From assembly GCF_004331345.1 (NCBI RefSeq), contig NZ_SJJZ01000003.1:1-64000 (forward strand): DNA of 64,000 bases, given 5' to 3'. The notes beneath the pieces are model-generated. The model saw nothing but the letters and a program-made list of their open reading frames with translations. It searched no databases and was not told the origin of the DNA. This DNA is from Kribbella soli (GTDB taxonomy: Bacteria > Actinomycetota > Actinomycetes > Propionibacteriales > Kribbellaceae). This document shows positions 15,521 through 23,415 of this stretch, piece after piece. A program made the translations under genes and the position numbers. Position 1 is the first letter of the stretch; the number at the start of each line of letters is the position of its first letter.

Positions 15521-15816
15521 CGCGGTAGGCGTTCGGACAGACCATCGAGTACGGCGGTCTGCGTCGGCGGGACCGCGATGCGAAGAGTCGTACCGGTCAG
15601 GGTGAAGGTGAAGAAGGAGCAGCACTCGTTCTCGCGAGCGGTCAGATCCTCGACCGTCGTACGGGCGTCTGCGTCGAGCGTCAGGTCGAGCGTCTGCCGG
15701 TCCACGCGGACGGCGCCCCGCAGGTAGGTGCTGAACAGGTCGTCGAACTCGGCCACACGGAACGGCCGCTCCGCAGTGGGCAAGGTGCAGGCTTCCGGAG
15801 CCCAGATTTCGTCCAT
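15517..15816 (-). CDS. Small protein with a Cys-Cys (ENECCSFF) motif, MerR operon
   Basis: 99 residues. Visible features are Cys10 in APEACTLPTAERPFR and a vicinal pair Cys65-Cys66 in RENECCSFFTF, followed by a beta-rich end. The vicinal cysteines and the lead position in a MerR operon suggest metal binding or sensing, a thiol chaperone for example, but no function is established for it that I can name. It begins at ATG 15816, right where a leaderless transcript from the MerR-type promoter would start. Confidence 0.72.
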   Translation of the reverse strand: MDEIWAPEACTLPTAERPFRVAEFDDLFSTYLRGAVRVDRQTLDLTLDADARTTVEDLTARENECCSFFTFTLTGTTLRIAVPPTQTAVLDGLSERLPR

Positions 15817-15822
15817 GGTTCG

Positions 15823-15854
15823 ACGGTAAACCTGTACCGACGTACCGGATGCAA
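15823..15854 (-). promoter_or_regulatory. MerR-type promoter and operator
   Basis: On the minus strand: TTGCAT (-35, 15849-15854), a dyad CCGGTAC-N4-GTACAGG (15831-15848, one mismatch) in the spacer, and a -10 element within TTTACCGT (15823-15830). The spacer is 18-20 bp depending on the -10 register, as expected for MerR-activated promoters. The transcript would start at about 15816, the ATG of the first gene. Confidence 0.68.
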
Positions 15855-15931
15855 CTACCTGATACCCAGCCGACGGTGATGGCGATGGCTATCACCGTCC
15901 TTCGCACGAGGACGAGCGAGCCACCCCACGA

Positions 15932-16360
15932 TCAGAAGTCGGCCTCAGCCGTCACCTTGTCGTACTTCCCCTTGAGGTTCACGTCCCCGGCCACGCCGTT
16001 CAAGCACTCGATCGCCTGCGATTGTCCCGGTTCCAGCTCGTTCGACACGCAACTCATGTTGCCGACGACCGTCGTGGCCTTCAGAAACTTGATGGTGAAG
16101 ATCGCCGTGCTGGTCTTCTTCGACGTATTCGTCACCGTGCCGGTGACCTTGGCACCGAGGTACTGCTGGTAGGCGAGCTTCCAGCCGGCGTCCAGGCGGT
16201 GCTTGCCGATGGTGAACGGTTTGCCCACGGCAACCGCCACTGGATCAGTGCGATTCTTCGCTGCGGTCTTCGTTGCCCCAGGCTCCGAACCGGAGTCGGT
16301 TGCGGTGCACCCCATCAGAACGAACGGGACGACCGCCAGCCCCACGATGTACTTCTTCAT
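15932..16360 (-). CDS. Small secreted lipoprotein, FxLYD/DUF4352-like beta domain
   Basis: 142 residues. Signal peptide with lipobox L-M-G-C and Cys18, a Ser/Gly/Thr linker to about residue 40, then a beta-sandwich-like domain (KVTGTVTNTSKKTSTAIFTIKFLKA) of the kind seen in FxLYD or DUF4352 proteins, with one cysteine pair (C103, C119) that could form a disulfide. Function unknown; probably a cell-surface protein. Separate from the MerR operon by a 115-bp gap. Confidence 0.72.
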   Translation of the reverse strand: MKKYIVGLAVVPFVLMGCTATDSGSEPGATKTAAKNRTDPVAVAVGKPFTIGKHRLDAGWKLAYQQYLGAKVTGTVTNTSKKTSTAIFTIKFLKATTVVGNMSCVSNELEPGQSQAIECLNGVAGDVNLKGKYDKVTAEADF

Positions 16361-16567
16361 AATGCCTCTCTCACTTCATTGTGCTGCCGAGGTGCAGCAC
16401 ACCGTGCGGGATGGCTCTTGCCCGCCCTGCACGATGCTCCATAACCCGACCTTGGTTGCGCCCCAGCTCGGAGCCTCAAAACGCCCCCTGTATCGACCTG
16501 CTGAAAACAGGACCCCGGGGAACTTGGCGTCTGGTAGTCCGGGATTGGCAGGTCGATGCCGCGAACC
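16361..16567. other. Intergenic region, no feature recognised
   Basis: 207 bp between two minus-strand genes. It must hold the promoter of the lipoprotein gene, but I see no convincing -35/-10 pair, dyad or reading frame with coding bias. Confidence 0.4.
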
Positions 16568-17011
16568 TCAGAAGACCCAGCCTTTCGACTCGAGCTCGGC
16601 CCGCGAGATGGTGTCGATCCGCTCCTTGTCCTCGCGCGACTCCACATTCGTCCAGGTCGCACGGAAGCTGTACATGTCGGCGTCGAACACGGTGATCTTG
16701 GTCGAGGCCCAGCACTTGCCGCCGTCCCATCGACCCCGGATGCCACGAGCAGCCCCAACCACCCGACCACCGCCATCGCTGACAGTGACATCAGTCGAGC
16801 TGCTCAGATCACGACACATGGACTCGTCACGCAGGCCGGACCAATAGGATCGGTAATCCACTACATGCGTTCCCTCGCCGCGAAGGAAATGCACGCCGAC
16901 CAACGCGAGCAGCGTCAGAAGGACGCTGACAATCACGAACCACGTGATGGTGCGTCGTGCGGTACCTTCCGCGCTCGTCGTCTTCGGCTGCGACGCACGT
17001 AGCTGAGCCAT
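16568..17011 (-). CDS. Membrane-anchored protein of unknown function
   Basis: 147 residues from ATG 17011 (MAQLRASQPK). A basic N-terminal tail of ~25 residues, one membrane helix (about 28-50, TWFVIVSVLLTLLALVGVHFL) and an extracellular domain of ~95 residues with two cysteines (C69, C103) likely paired. The longer form from 17086 adds an unlikely hydrophilic leader. No family recognised. It lies between the lipoprotein and the FHA gene on the same strand but separated by 207 and 212 bp, so it is probably its own unit. Confidence 0.62.
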   Translation of the reverse strand: MAQLRASQPKTTSAEGTARRTITWFVIVSVLLTLLALVGVHFLRGEGTHVVDYRSYWSGLRDESMCRDLSSSTDVTVSDGGGRVVGAARGIRGRWDGGKCWASTKITVFDADMYSFRATWTNVESREDKERIDTISRAELESKGWVF

Positions 17012-17223
17012 CGTCAGACATCCCCCGTGAGTGAACGGCGCTCTTGGCGGCCACCGCACATTTACTCTGACGCTTGATGCAAGCAACCGGCAGAGGCCGG
17101 GTACCTACCAGAATCGGGACTTTGGTCCTGCTGCTCGAGTCTCGGATCTCCGGTGAACATGCTCGACAGGGCCCCACGATCGACGATCAGATTACTTGCT
17201 AGCAGCAACCATATTCGGCGAGG

Positions 17224-17925
17224 CTAGGGCTGATCGGTCCAGGTGAGAACGTAGGCGACCGCGCCGAAGCGGATGTGGTCGCCGGGGCGAACCCGGACCG
17301 GCGTGGTGATCCGCAGGCCGTTGACCTCGGTGCCGTTCATCGAGCCGAGGTCGCGGACCATCCACCCGTCGTCGACGTACCGGAGCTCGGCGTGGAACCG
17401 GGACACCGACACGTCGGCCATTCGGAGGGTCGCACCCGGACCGCGTCCGATCCGGACGGTCGGTGAGCCCGGCGCCGGCAGTGCAAGACCGGTCGGCGGT
17501 GCAGCCGGAGTGCTCCGCTTGACCGCGAGCCCGGGCAAGCTGCCCAGACGTACAAAGAACGGGTCGAACCGCGCCAGGAAGCCACCCGCCGCCCCTGCGG
17601 TCCGGCCGCGTTGCCCGGCCGGCTGCTCCGCCGGCCTAGCGCCTGGCAGGGCTGCGGTTGTCCGACTGGCAGGTCGGGTCACCTGCAGCCGCGGAAGCTT
17701 GGACCGGACATCGCGCATCCAGCGGGTACGGCGGGATTCCTCCCGCGGCAGGTCGCGGAGTACGTCGGCCAGTTCGGCGCGGCTCTGGGCGCGGAGGACG
17801 AAGTTCATCCGGCGGATGAAGGTGTCGTGGGACAGGCGGCCCGTGCCGGCGCCGTCGCGGAGGATCGCCAGCGCACGGTCGCGTTCGGCGTCCGAGGGAC
17901 GCCCCCACTCCACCGCCGAGGTCAT
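17224..17925 (-). CDS. FHA domain protein with N-terminal DUF1707
   Basis: 233 residues from ATG 17925. Residues 7-60 match DUF1707 (RPSDAERDRALAILRDGAGTG, RLSHDTFIRRM), a short helical domain common in actinobacterial envelope or regulatory proteins. A Pro/Arg/Ala-rich linker follows. Residues about 150-230 are a forkhead-associated domain with the phosphothreonine-binding residues in IGRG, SRFHAEL and GSMNGTEVNG. It should bind a phosphothreonine target of a Ser/Thr kinase. Divergent from the DNA ligase gene, sharing a 96-bp control region. Longer upstream ORF extensions lie antisense to the ligase and are rejected. Confidence 0.85.
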   Translation of the reverse strand: MTSAVEWGRPSDAERDRALAILRDGAGTGRLSHDTFIRRMNFVLRAQSRAELADVLRDLPREESRRTRWMRDVRSKLPRLQVTRPASRTTAALPGARPAEQPAGQRGRTAGAAGGFLARFDPFFVRLGSLPGLAVKRSTPAAPPTGLALPAPGSPTVRIGRGPGATLRMADVSVSRFHAELRYVDDGWMVRDLGSMNGTEVNGLRITTPVRVRPGDHIRFGAVAYVLTWTDQP

Positions 17926-17950
17926 GCGCGCATTGTCCGTGCGGCGGCGG

Positions 17951-18015
17951 TTCACTGTCCACCACGAGACTGTGACAGTACGTTCCTGGTGACTGTCCGC
18001 GCTGTGGGACAGAAT
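17951..18015. promoter_or_regulatory. Divergent control region with CTGTCC/ACTGT repeats
   Basis: The gap between the FHA and DNA ligase genes holds CTGTCC at 17955-17960 and 17993-17998, its inverse GGACAG at 18007-18012, and the perfect palindrome ACTGT-G-ACAGT at 17969-17979. CAGAAT (18010-18015) is a possible -10 element seven bases before ATG 18022, which predicts a leaderless ligase transcript. The regulator is unknown. Confidence 0.45.
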
Positions 18016-18021
18016 GACGGG

Positions 18022-19098
18022 ATGCGACTGCCTGTCATGCCGCCGGTCAAGCCGATGCTCGCCAAACCGGTCAAGGAGATCCCCCGCGGGGCCCTGTCCT
18101 ACGAACCGAAGTGGGACGGGTTCCGGTCGATCATCTTCCGCGACGGCGACGAGGTGGAGATCGGCAGCCGGAACGAGAAGCCGATGACGCGGTACTTCCC
18201 CGAGCTGGTCGAGGCGGTGAAGGCGAATCTCCCGGAGCGCTGCGCGATCGACGGCGAGATCATCGTGATCGGCGAATCCGGCGACCGGCTCGATTTCGAG
18301 GTGCTGCAGCAGCGGATCCACCCGGCCGCGAGCCGCGTGAACATGCTGTCCGAGAAGACCCCGGCACGGTTCGTCGCGTTCGACCTGCTGGCGCTCGGTG
18401 ACGACGACTACACGGAGCGCCCGTTCAGCGAACGCCGTACGGCGCTGATCGACGCGCTCGCAAACGTGAAGGAACCGATCCACGTCACCCCCGCGACCGC
18501 CGACCACGACACGGCCGCGCAATGGTTCGAGCAGTTCGAGGGCGCCGGCCTGGACGGGCTGATCGCCAAGCCGCTGGACGGGACGTACCAGCCGGACAAG
18601 CGGGTGATGTTCAAGATCAAGCCGGAGCGTACGGCGGACTGCGTCGTGGCGGGCTACCGCCTGCACAAGAGCGGGCCGGACCGGATCGGCTCGCTGCTGC
18701 TCGGGCTGTACAACGACGACGGCACGCTGGCGAGCGTCGGCGTGATCGGCGCGTTCCCGATGGAGCGTCGTAAGGAGCTCTTCCAGGAGATGCAGCCGCT
18801 CGTCACCACGTTCGACGAGCACCCGTGGGCGTGGGCGAAGCAGGAGGAAGGCGTCCGGACGCCGCGCAACGCCGAGGGCAGCCGGTGGCAGGCGGGCAAG
18901 GACCTGTCATTCACTCCCCTGCGCCCCGAGCGGGTCGTCGAGGTCCGGTACGACCACATGGAGGGCATCCGCTTCCGGCACACCGCGCAGTTCGTCCGCT
19001 GGCGCCCGGACCGCACCCCGGAGTCCTGCACGTACGAGCAGTTGGAGGAGCCGATCAAGTTCGACCTGGCCGACGTCCTCTCGAGCGCCCAACGCTGA
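18022..19098 (+). CDS. ligC: ATP-dependent DNA ligase (LigC type)
   Basis: 358 residues. Adenylation lysine K30 in EPKWDG, followed by RNEKPMTRYFPELVEAV, the AIDGEIIV motif III, LDGLIAKPLDGTY motif IV and VMFKIKPERTADCVV motif V, then an OB-fold domain. Length and lack of polymerase or nuclease domains match mycobacterial LigC, a repair ligase used with or beside LigD in end joining and excision repair. The cis-prenyltransferase gene starts one base inside its stop codon (TGATG). The extended ORF from 17611 is antisense to FHA and rejected. Confidence 0.88.
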   Translation: MRLPVMPPVKPMLAKPVKEIPRGALSYEPKWDGFRSIIFRDGDEVEIGSRNEKPMTRYFPELVEAVKANLPERCAIDGEIIVIGESGDRLDFEVLQQRIHPAASRVNMLSEKTPARFVAFDLLALGDDDYTERPFSERRTALIDALANVKEPIHVTPATADHDTAAQWFEQFEGAGLDGLIAKPLDGTYQPDKRVMFKIKPERTADCVVAGYRLHKSGPDRIGSLLLGLYNDDGTLASVGVIGAFPMERRKELFQEMQPLVTTFDEHPWAWAKQEEGVRTPRNAEGSRWQAGKDLSFTPLRPERVVEVRYDHMEGIRFRHTAQFVRWRPDRTPESCTYEQLEEPIKFDLADVLSSAQR

Positions 19099-19853
19099 TG
19101 CTCTACAGCCTCTACACCCGCCGCCTCCGCCGCCAGCTCGTCGGCCTGCCGAAGCCAGATCACGTCGCGATCGTGATGGACGGCAATCGCCGCTGGGCCC
19201 GCGGCGCCGGGTACGACGACGTACGCATCGGTCATCGCTTCGGCGCCAAGCACCTGGAGGCGTTCCTGCAGTGGAGCGCGGACGCCGGAGTCACCTGTGT
19301 CACCGCGTGGGTCGCGTCGGCCGACAACATGCGCAAACGCGACTCGGCCGAGATCGACTACCTGATGGAACTCACCGAGAGCGTGCTGGCCGATCACGTA
19401 CGCCGTGACCACCGCTGGCGGCTGCACATCGCGGGCCAGCTGGACCTGTTGCCTGATTCAACGGCCCGCGCGTTGAAGGAAGCGGTCGAGGTCAGCCGCG
19501 ACCGCGACGCCGGCGACCTGACGCTCGCGATCGGGTATTCGGGCCGGCTCGAGGTGCTGGACGCCGTACGGTCCGTGCTCGACGACGCGGCGGCGGAGGG
19601 GCGGTCGCTCGCGGAGGTCGCGGACGGGCTGACCGAGGAGGAGATCGGCCGGCACCTGTACGTGCCCGGCCTGCCCGACCCGGATCTGGTCATCCGGACC
19701 AGCGGCGAGCTGCGGATGTCGGACTTCCTGCTGTGGCAGACGACCCGCTCGGACATCGAGTTCTGCGACCTGTACTGGCCCGCGTTCCGCGAGGTGGACC
19801 TGCTGCGGGCGCTCCGCACCTACGGACACCGGAGACTGGAACGATCCAGTTGA
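19098..19853 (+). CDS. cis-Prenyltransferase (isoprenyl transferase, UppS family)
   Basis: 251 residues. The diagnostic pyrophosphate site MDGNRRWARG (27-36, Asp28) and RTSGELRMSDFLLWQ (catalytic Arg and the second pyrophosphate loop) are present. The enzyme condenses isopentenyl diphosphate in the cis configuration; length and motifs fit either undecaprenyl/decaprenyl diphosphate synthase or the short-chain Z-farnesyl type found as a second copy in actinobacteria. Co-transcribed with the DNA ligase through a TGATG overlap, which is chromosomal packing rather than evident functional linkage. Confidence 0.88.
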   Translation: MLYSLYTRRLRRQLVGLPKPDHVAIVMDGNRRWARGAGYDDVRIGHRFGAKHLEAFLQWSADAGVTCVTAWVASADNMRKRDSAEIDYLMELTESVLADHVRRDHRWRLHIAGQLDLLPDSTARALKEAVEVSRDRDAGDLTLAIGYSGRLEVLDAVRSVLDDAAAEGRSLAEVADGLTEEEIGRHLYVPGLPDPDLVIRTSGELRMSDFLLWQTTRSDIEFCDLYWPAFREVDLLRALRTYGHRRLERSS

Positions 19854-19917
19854 ATACTTCCCGCCCCTGAGGGGGCACTATGGGGGTATACCGACTGGTA
19901 AGCACGGAGGTGGCGCG

Positions 19918-20421
19918 ATGTACGACGTCGTACTGCTCGTCGAGCAGGAACTGTCCGAGCCCGACGCGAAACGCGTCGTCGAACTCCATCAGGACATGCC
20001 CGATCCGGTCACGTACCACGTGCTGGTGCCCTGCCACAACGCAGAGGCCGGCGTCGAGGCCTCGATCAGTGCCCTCGGGACCGCGGACCTCTACGGGCCG
20101 GGCCTGGCCGGTCAGCGCCAGGATCTCGCGGAGGCGCAGAAGGCGATCGACACCGAGGCCAAGGGCTGCACCGGGCGGAGCGTCCAGCGGCTCCGCGACC
20201 TCGGGCAGTCCGCCGAGGGCGGCATCTCGCACGACCGGCCGATCGACGCCCTGGTCGCGACCGTGCAGCACGTCCACGGCCAAGAGGTCATCATCCTCAC
20301 CCGGCCGCACATCGTGGCGGAGTTCTTCCACCTCGACTGGACCAACTCGGCCCGCCGGCACCTCGGCGTACCGGTCCTCCACCTACTGGAGCACGACTCA
20401 CGGGAAGCCGCGGCCAGCTAG
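19918..20421 (+). CDS. Protein of unknown function, universal-stress-like alpha/beta fold
   Basis: 167 residues from ATG 19918 with GGAGG seven bases upstream. A Val-rich first strand (MYDVVLLVEQELSEPDA), then strand TYHVLVPCHN, a charged helical middle and the strand EVIILTRPHIVAEFF suggest a Rossmann-like fold as in universal stress proteins, without the G-2x-G-9x-G ATP motif. No family named with confidence. Own promoter region (19854-19917) contains CCCCT-G-AGGGG (19864-19874) and GGGGGTATACC, possible regulator binding sequence. Confidence 0.6.
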   Translation: MYDVVLLVEQELSEPDAKRVVELHQDMPDPVTYHVLVPCHNAEAGVEASISALGTADLYGPGLAGQRQDLAEAQKAIDTEAKGCTGRSVQRLRDLGQSAEGGISHDRPIDALVATVQHVHGQEVIILTRPHIVAEFFHLDWTNSARRHLGVPVLHLLEHDSREAAAS

Positions 20422-20436
20422 TGCCGTGTCGCCCTC

Positions 20437-20613
20437 TTAGTGCGGGAGCAGAGCCGCGTAAGTGATTCCGCCGGCCAGACTGGCGATCAGCAGGGACAGG
20501 GTGGTGCGGAGCGCTCGTTCACCGGTGCGGCCGTAGTGGCGGCCGTCCTCGGAGTGGTACGCGACCTTGAAGCCGGCGTACCCGGCCGCCAGAACGAGCC
20601 CCAGCTTGATCAT
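20437..20613 (-). CDS. 58-residue membrane peptide downstream of the ABC exporter
   Basis: Too short for most gene tracks but well supported: ATG 20613 overlaps the stop of the exporter gene by one base (TGATG), and codon third positions are mostly G/C. The product begins MIKLGLVLAAGYAGFKVAYHSE and ends with a second hydrophobic stretch (TLSLLIASLAGGITYAALLPH), so it has two short membrane segments around a basic loop. Probably a small accessory protein of the exporter or an unrelated co-transcribed membrane peptide. Stop is TAA at 20437-20439. Confidence 0.6.
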   Translation of the reverse strand: MIKLGLVLAAGYAGFKVAYHSEDGRHYGRTGERALRTTLSLLIASLAGGITYAALLPH

Positions 20614-22511
20614 CAGACACCTGCCGCTGTGCCGGAGATGTGGTCGGAATCCGCGAACTGCGTGTGGTACAGATCAGCGTACTCGCCGCCGGCCGCGAGC
20701 AGTTGCTCGTGCGTGCCGCGCTCGACGATGTTGCCGTGGTCAACCACCAGGATCAGGTCCGCGTTCCGCACCGTCGACAGCCGGTGCGCGATCACCAGCG
20801 ACGTACGGCCTTCCAGCGCGGTGTCCAGGGCCCGCTGAACGGCGACCTCGGACTCCGAGTCCAGGTGCGCGGTCGCCTCGTCGAGTACGACGATCTTCGG
20901 GGCCTTCAGCAACAACCGGGCGATGGCGAGCCGTTGCCGCTCGCCACCGGACAGCCGGTGGCCGCGATCGCCGACCACGGTGTCCAGCCCGTCCGGCAAC
21001 GCTGACACCAGATCCCAGATCTGCGCGGCCCGCAGCGCGGCGACCATCTCGTCCTCGGTCGCTTCTGGCTTCGCGTACCGGAGGTTGGCGCGGATCGTGT
21101 CGTGGAACATGTGCGCGTCCTGCGTGACGTACCCGATCGTGTCGTGCAGGGATTGCAGGGTGACGTCGCGGACGTCCTGACCGCCGACGCGCACCGCTCC
21201 CCCGGTCACGTCGTACAGCCGGGCGACCAGGTTGGTGATCGTTGTCTTGCCCGCTCCGGACGGGCCGACCAGCGCGACCATCTGTCCGGACCGTACGACG
21301 AAACTCACGTCCTCCAGCACCTGCGCCGAGACGCGCTTGTCCAGGACGGCGACGGACTCGAGGCTGGCCAGCGAGACCTGCTCGGCCGTCGGGTACGCGA
21401 ACGCGACATGGTCGAACTCGACACTCGCCGCGTCGGCCGGCAGGTCCTTGGCGTCCGGGGCGTCCTTGATCATCGGTTCGAGGTCGAGCACCTCGAAGAC
21501 CCGCTCGAACGACACCAGCGCGGTCATCACGTCGACGCGGACGTTGGAGAGCGCGGTCAGCGGACCGTACAGCCGGCCGAGCAGGGCGACGAGCGCGAGC
21601 AGCGTGCCGATGGTCAACGTCTCGCGGACGGCCAGGTTGCCGCCGACGCCGTACACCAGGGCTGTGGCCAGCGCGGCGACCAGGGTGAGCGCCGTGAAGA
21701 ACACGCGACCGAGCATCGCGATCCGGATGCCCAGGTCGCGGACCCGCCCGGCCCGCTCGCCGAAGTCCGCGTTCTCGAGGTGCGGCTGGCCGAACAGGGT
21801 GACCAGGAGCGCGCCGCCGACGCTGAAGCGCTCGGTCATCGAGGTGGACATCTCGGCATTGAGGTTCATCTGTTCCCGCGTCATCGCGGCCAGGCGGCGG
21901 CCGAGGACCCGCGCCGGGATCAGGAAGATCGGCAGCATCAGGATCGCGACCACGGTGAGCTGCCAGCTCAGCACGAGCATCGCGCCGATGACCAGGATCA
22001 GGCTGATGACGTTCGAGACGACGCCGGACAGTGTCGAGGTGAAGGCCTGCTGGGCGCCGATCACATCGTTGTTGAGCCGCGAGACCAGCGCACCGGTCTG
22101 GGTCCGGGTGAAGAACGCGACCGGCATCCGCTGCACGTGCGCGAACACCTTGGTCCGCAGGTCGAAGATGAGCCCTTCACCGATCCGCGCCGAGAACCAG
22201 CGCTGCACCAGGCCGAGCGCCGCTTCCACGACCGCGAGCAACGCGACCACGAGGGCCAGCGCGGTCACCAGGCCGGCGTTTCCCTTGGAGATCCCGTCGT
22301 CGACGATCTTCTTGAACAACAGCGGCGACGCGATGACCAGCACCGCCGAGACGATCACCAGCAGCAGGAACGCCGCGATGTGCCAGCGGTACGGCCTGGC
22401 GAACCGGACGATCCGCCGCAGCGTGCCCTTGGCGAGCTTCTGCTCGAGGACCGACGAGTCCTGGCGCCGCCAGCCCATCGCGCCCATTCCTGGGCGCATC
22501 ATTCCCGACAT
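20613..22511 (-). CDS. ABC exporter, fused membrane and ATPase domains
   Basis: 632 residues from ATG 22511 (MSGMMRPGMGAMGW), preceded by a GGGAGGGAG ribosome site; the form starting at 22643 would overlap the SRPBCC gene and its promoter. Six membrane helices at about residues 40-340, then a nucleotide-binding domain with Walker A GPSGAGKTT (about 413), signature LSGGERQRLAIARLL (about 519) and Walker B IVVLDEATAHLD. This is a half-transporter of the MsbA/LmrA type that works as a dimer. Substrate unknown. Divergent from the SRPBCC-ArsR operon, so it may share its ArsR control. Confidence 0.9.
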   Translation of the reverse strand: MSGMMRPGMGAMGWRRQDSSVLEQKLAKGTLRRIVRFARPYRWHIAAFLLLVIVSAVLVIASPLLFKKIVDDGISKGNAGLVTALALVVALLAVVEAALGLVQRWFSARIGEGLIFDLRTKVFAHVQRMPVAFFTRTQTGALVSRLNNDVIGAQQAFTSTLSGVVSNVISLILVIGAMLVLSWQLTVVAILMLPIFLIPARVLGRRLAAMTREQMNLNAEMSTSMTERFSVGGALLVTLFGQPHLENADFGERAGRVRDLGIRIAMLGRVFFTALTLVAALATALVYGVGGNLAVRETLTIGTLLALVALLGRLYGPLTALSNVRVDVMTALVSFERVFEVLDLEPMIKDAPDAKDLPADAASVEFDHVAFAYPTAEQVSLASLESVAVLDKRVSAQVLEDVSFVVRSGQMVALVGPSGAGKTTITNLVARLYDVTGGAVRVGGQDVRDVTLQSLHDTIGYVTQDAHMFHDTIRANLRYAKPEATEDEMVAALRAAQIWDLVSALPDGLDTVVGDRGHRLSGGERQRLAIARLLLKAPKIVVLDEATAHLDSESEVAVQRALDTALEGRTSLVIAHRLSTVRNADLILVVDHGNIVERGTHEQLLAAGGEYADLYHTQFADSDHISGTAAGV

Positions 22512-22566
22512 CCGGCTCCCTCCCTGTGGTGAACCTTCATAACACTCGAGGTCACTCCGCGCTTCC

Positions 22567-22583
22567 CGCAACTTTTGGTTGCG
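22567..22583. promoter_or_regulatory. ArsR-type operator 1, overlapping the -35 element
   Basis: CGCAAC-TTTTG-GTTGCG, a dyad with 6-bp outer arms. Its right arm overlaps the TTGCGC -35 box (22579-22584) of the SRPBCC-ArsR promoter, and it lies 56 bp upstream of the divergent ABC exporter start, so it could serve both directions. Confidence 0.6.
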
Positions 22584-22607
22584 CATCGGCACGACCTGGT
22601 CTAGAGT
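22579..22607 (+). promoter_or_regulatory. Promoter of the SRPBCC-ArsR-SRPBCC operon
   Basis: TTGCGC (22579-22584) and TAGAGT (22602-22607) are separated by exactly 17 bp. The start of transcription would fall near 22614, inside the second operator, giving a short leader to ATG 22643. Confidence 0.6.
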
Positions 22608-22612
22608 CACAT

Positions 22613-22627
22613 GCAACCAAAGGTTGC
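22613..22627. promoter_or_regulatory. ArsR-type operator 2, at the transcript start
   Basis: Perfect dyad GCAACC-AAA-GGTTGC whose centre is 45 bp from that of operator 1, which has the same GCAAC/GTTGC half-sites. Two like sites around one promoter fit repression by the ArsR protein encoded in the operon. Confidence 0.62.
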
Positions 22628-22642
22628 GAAAGGACGGAAGCA

Positions 22643-23083
22643 ATGACCAGGAGCATCGAGCGGGAGATCCGGGTGGAGGCTAGCCCAGAGGTGGTCTACG
22701 AGGTGATCAGCTCGCCGGAGCACCTGCGCGAGTGGTGGCCGGACGAGGCCGAGCTCGACGCCGTCCCCGGCGCGACCGGGACTGTCGGCTTCCGGCAGGC
22801 GGAGGGGACGAAGGTTGTGCCGCTCACCGTGGTCGAGGCCGAGCCACCGCGGCGGTTCGCGTTCCGCTGGGACTACGACGGCGAGGAGGCCACGCCGGAG
22901 AACTCGCTGCTCGTGACCTTCGACCTGATTCCGGTCGACGGCGGCACGCTGCTGCGGTTCGCCGAGACCGGGTACGACGAAGCGGCCAAGTCCGACGCGG
23001 TGCTCGCGGACCACACCAGCGGCTGGGACTACTTCCTCCCCCGCCTCGCGCCGTACGTCGAAAAGTTGGCGCAGCGGCCGTGA
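22643..23083 (+). CDS. SRPBCC/AHSA1-like domain protein
   Basis: 146 residues, one START-like SRPBCC domain (REIRVEASPEVVYEVISSPEHLREWW at the start, DYFLPRLAPYVEKL in the long C-terminal helix). These domains form a hydrophobic cavity; AHSA1-like members encoded next to ArsR regulators are common in actinobacteria and Bacillus, with unknown ligands. First gene of a three-gene operon; its stop overlaps the ArsR start (GTGA). Confidence 0.82.
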   Translation: MTRSIEREIRVEASPEVVYEVISSPEHLREWWPDEAELDAVPGATGTVGFRQAEGTKVVPLTVVEAEPPRRFAFRWDYDGEEATPENSLLVTFDLIPVDGGTLLRFAETGYDEAAKSDAVLADHTSGWDYFLPRLAPYVEKLAQRP

Positions 23084-23415
23084 TCGACGACGAGCTCTGG
23101 TCGGCGATCGGCGACCCCACCCGGCGGCGGATGCTCGACCTGCTGCTCGCGGGCGACGGCGGTACGGCGACCGGTCTCAGCGAGCAGCTGCCCGTCACAC
23201 GACAGGCGGTCGCGAAGCATCTCGGCGTACTCGACCGGGCCGGGCTGGTGCACTCCACGCCGTCCGGACGTGAACGCCGCTACACCGTGGACGAGGAACG
23301 GCTCGCCCGCGCGATCAACCAGCTGACCGACGTCACCGACGCCTGGGACCGGCGGCTGCAACGCATCAAGCGCATCGCCGAGGCGATCGAACAAGCCGAG
23401 AGGAAACTCCAATGA
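23080..23415 (+). CDS. ArsR family (SRPBCC-associated) transcriptional regulator
   Basis: 111 residues from GTG 23080. A single winged HTH: LWSAIGDPTRRRMLDLLL, then recognition helix TRQAVAKHLGVLDRAGLV and wing SGRERRYTVDEERL. No cysteine metal site, so it is not a metal sensor; it belongs to the ArsR branch paired with SRPBCC proteins. GTGA and ATGA overlaps on its two sides make it the middle gene of the operon. The two GCAAC/GTTGC dyads upstream of the operon are its likely sites. Confidence 0.88.
   Translation: MIDDELWSAIGDPTRRRMLDLLLAGDGGTATGLSEQLPVTRQAVAKHLGVLDRAGLVHSTPSGRERRYTVDEERLARAINQLTDVTDAWDRRLQRIKRIAEAIEQAERKLQ

Noticed and set aside
19864..19890. CsoR-like copper operator upstream of the 167-residue protein
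   Set aside because: CCCCT-G-AGGGG and GGGGGTATACC resemble parts of copper-sensor sites, but the half-sites are not arranged as one dyad and the gene has no copper link.
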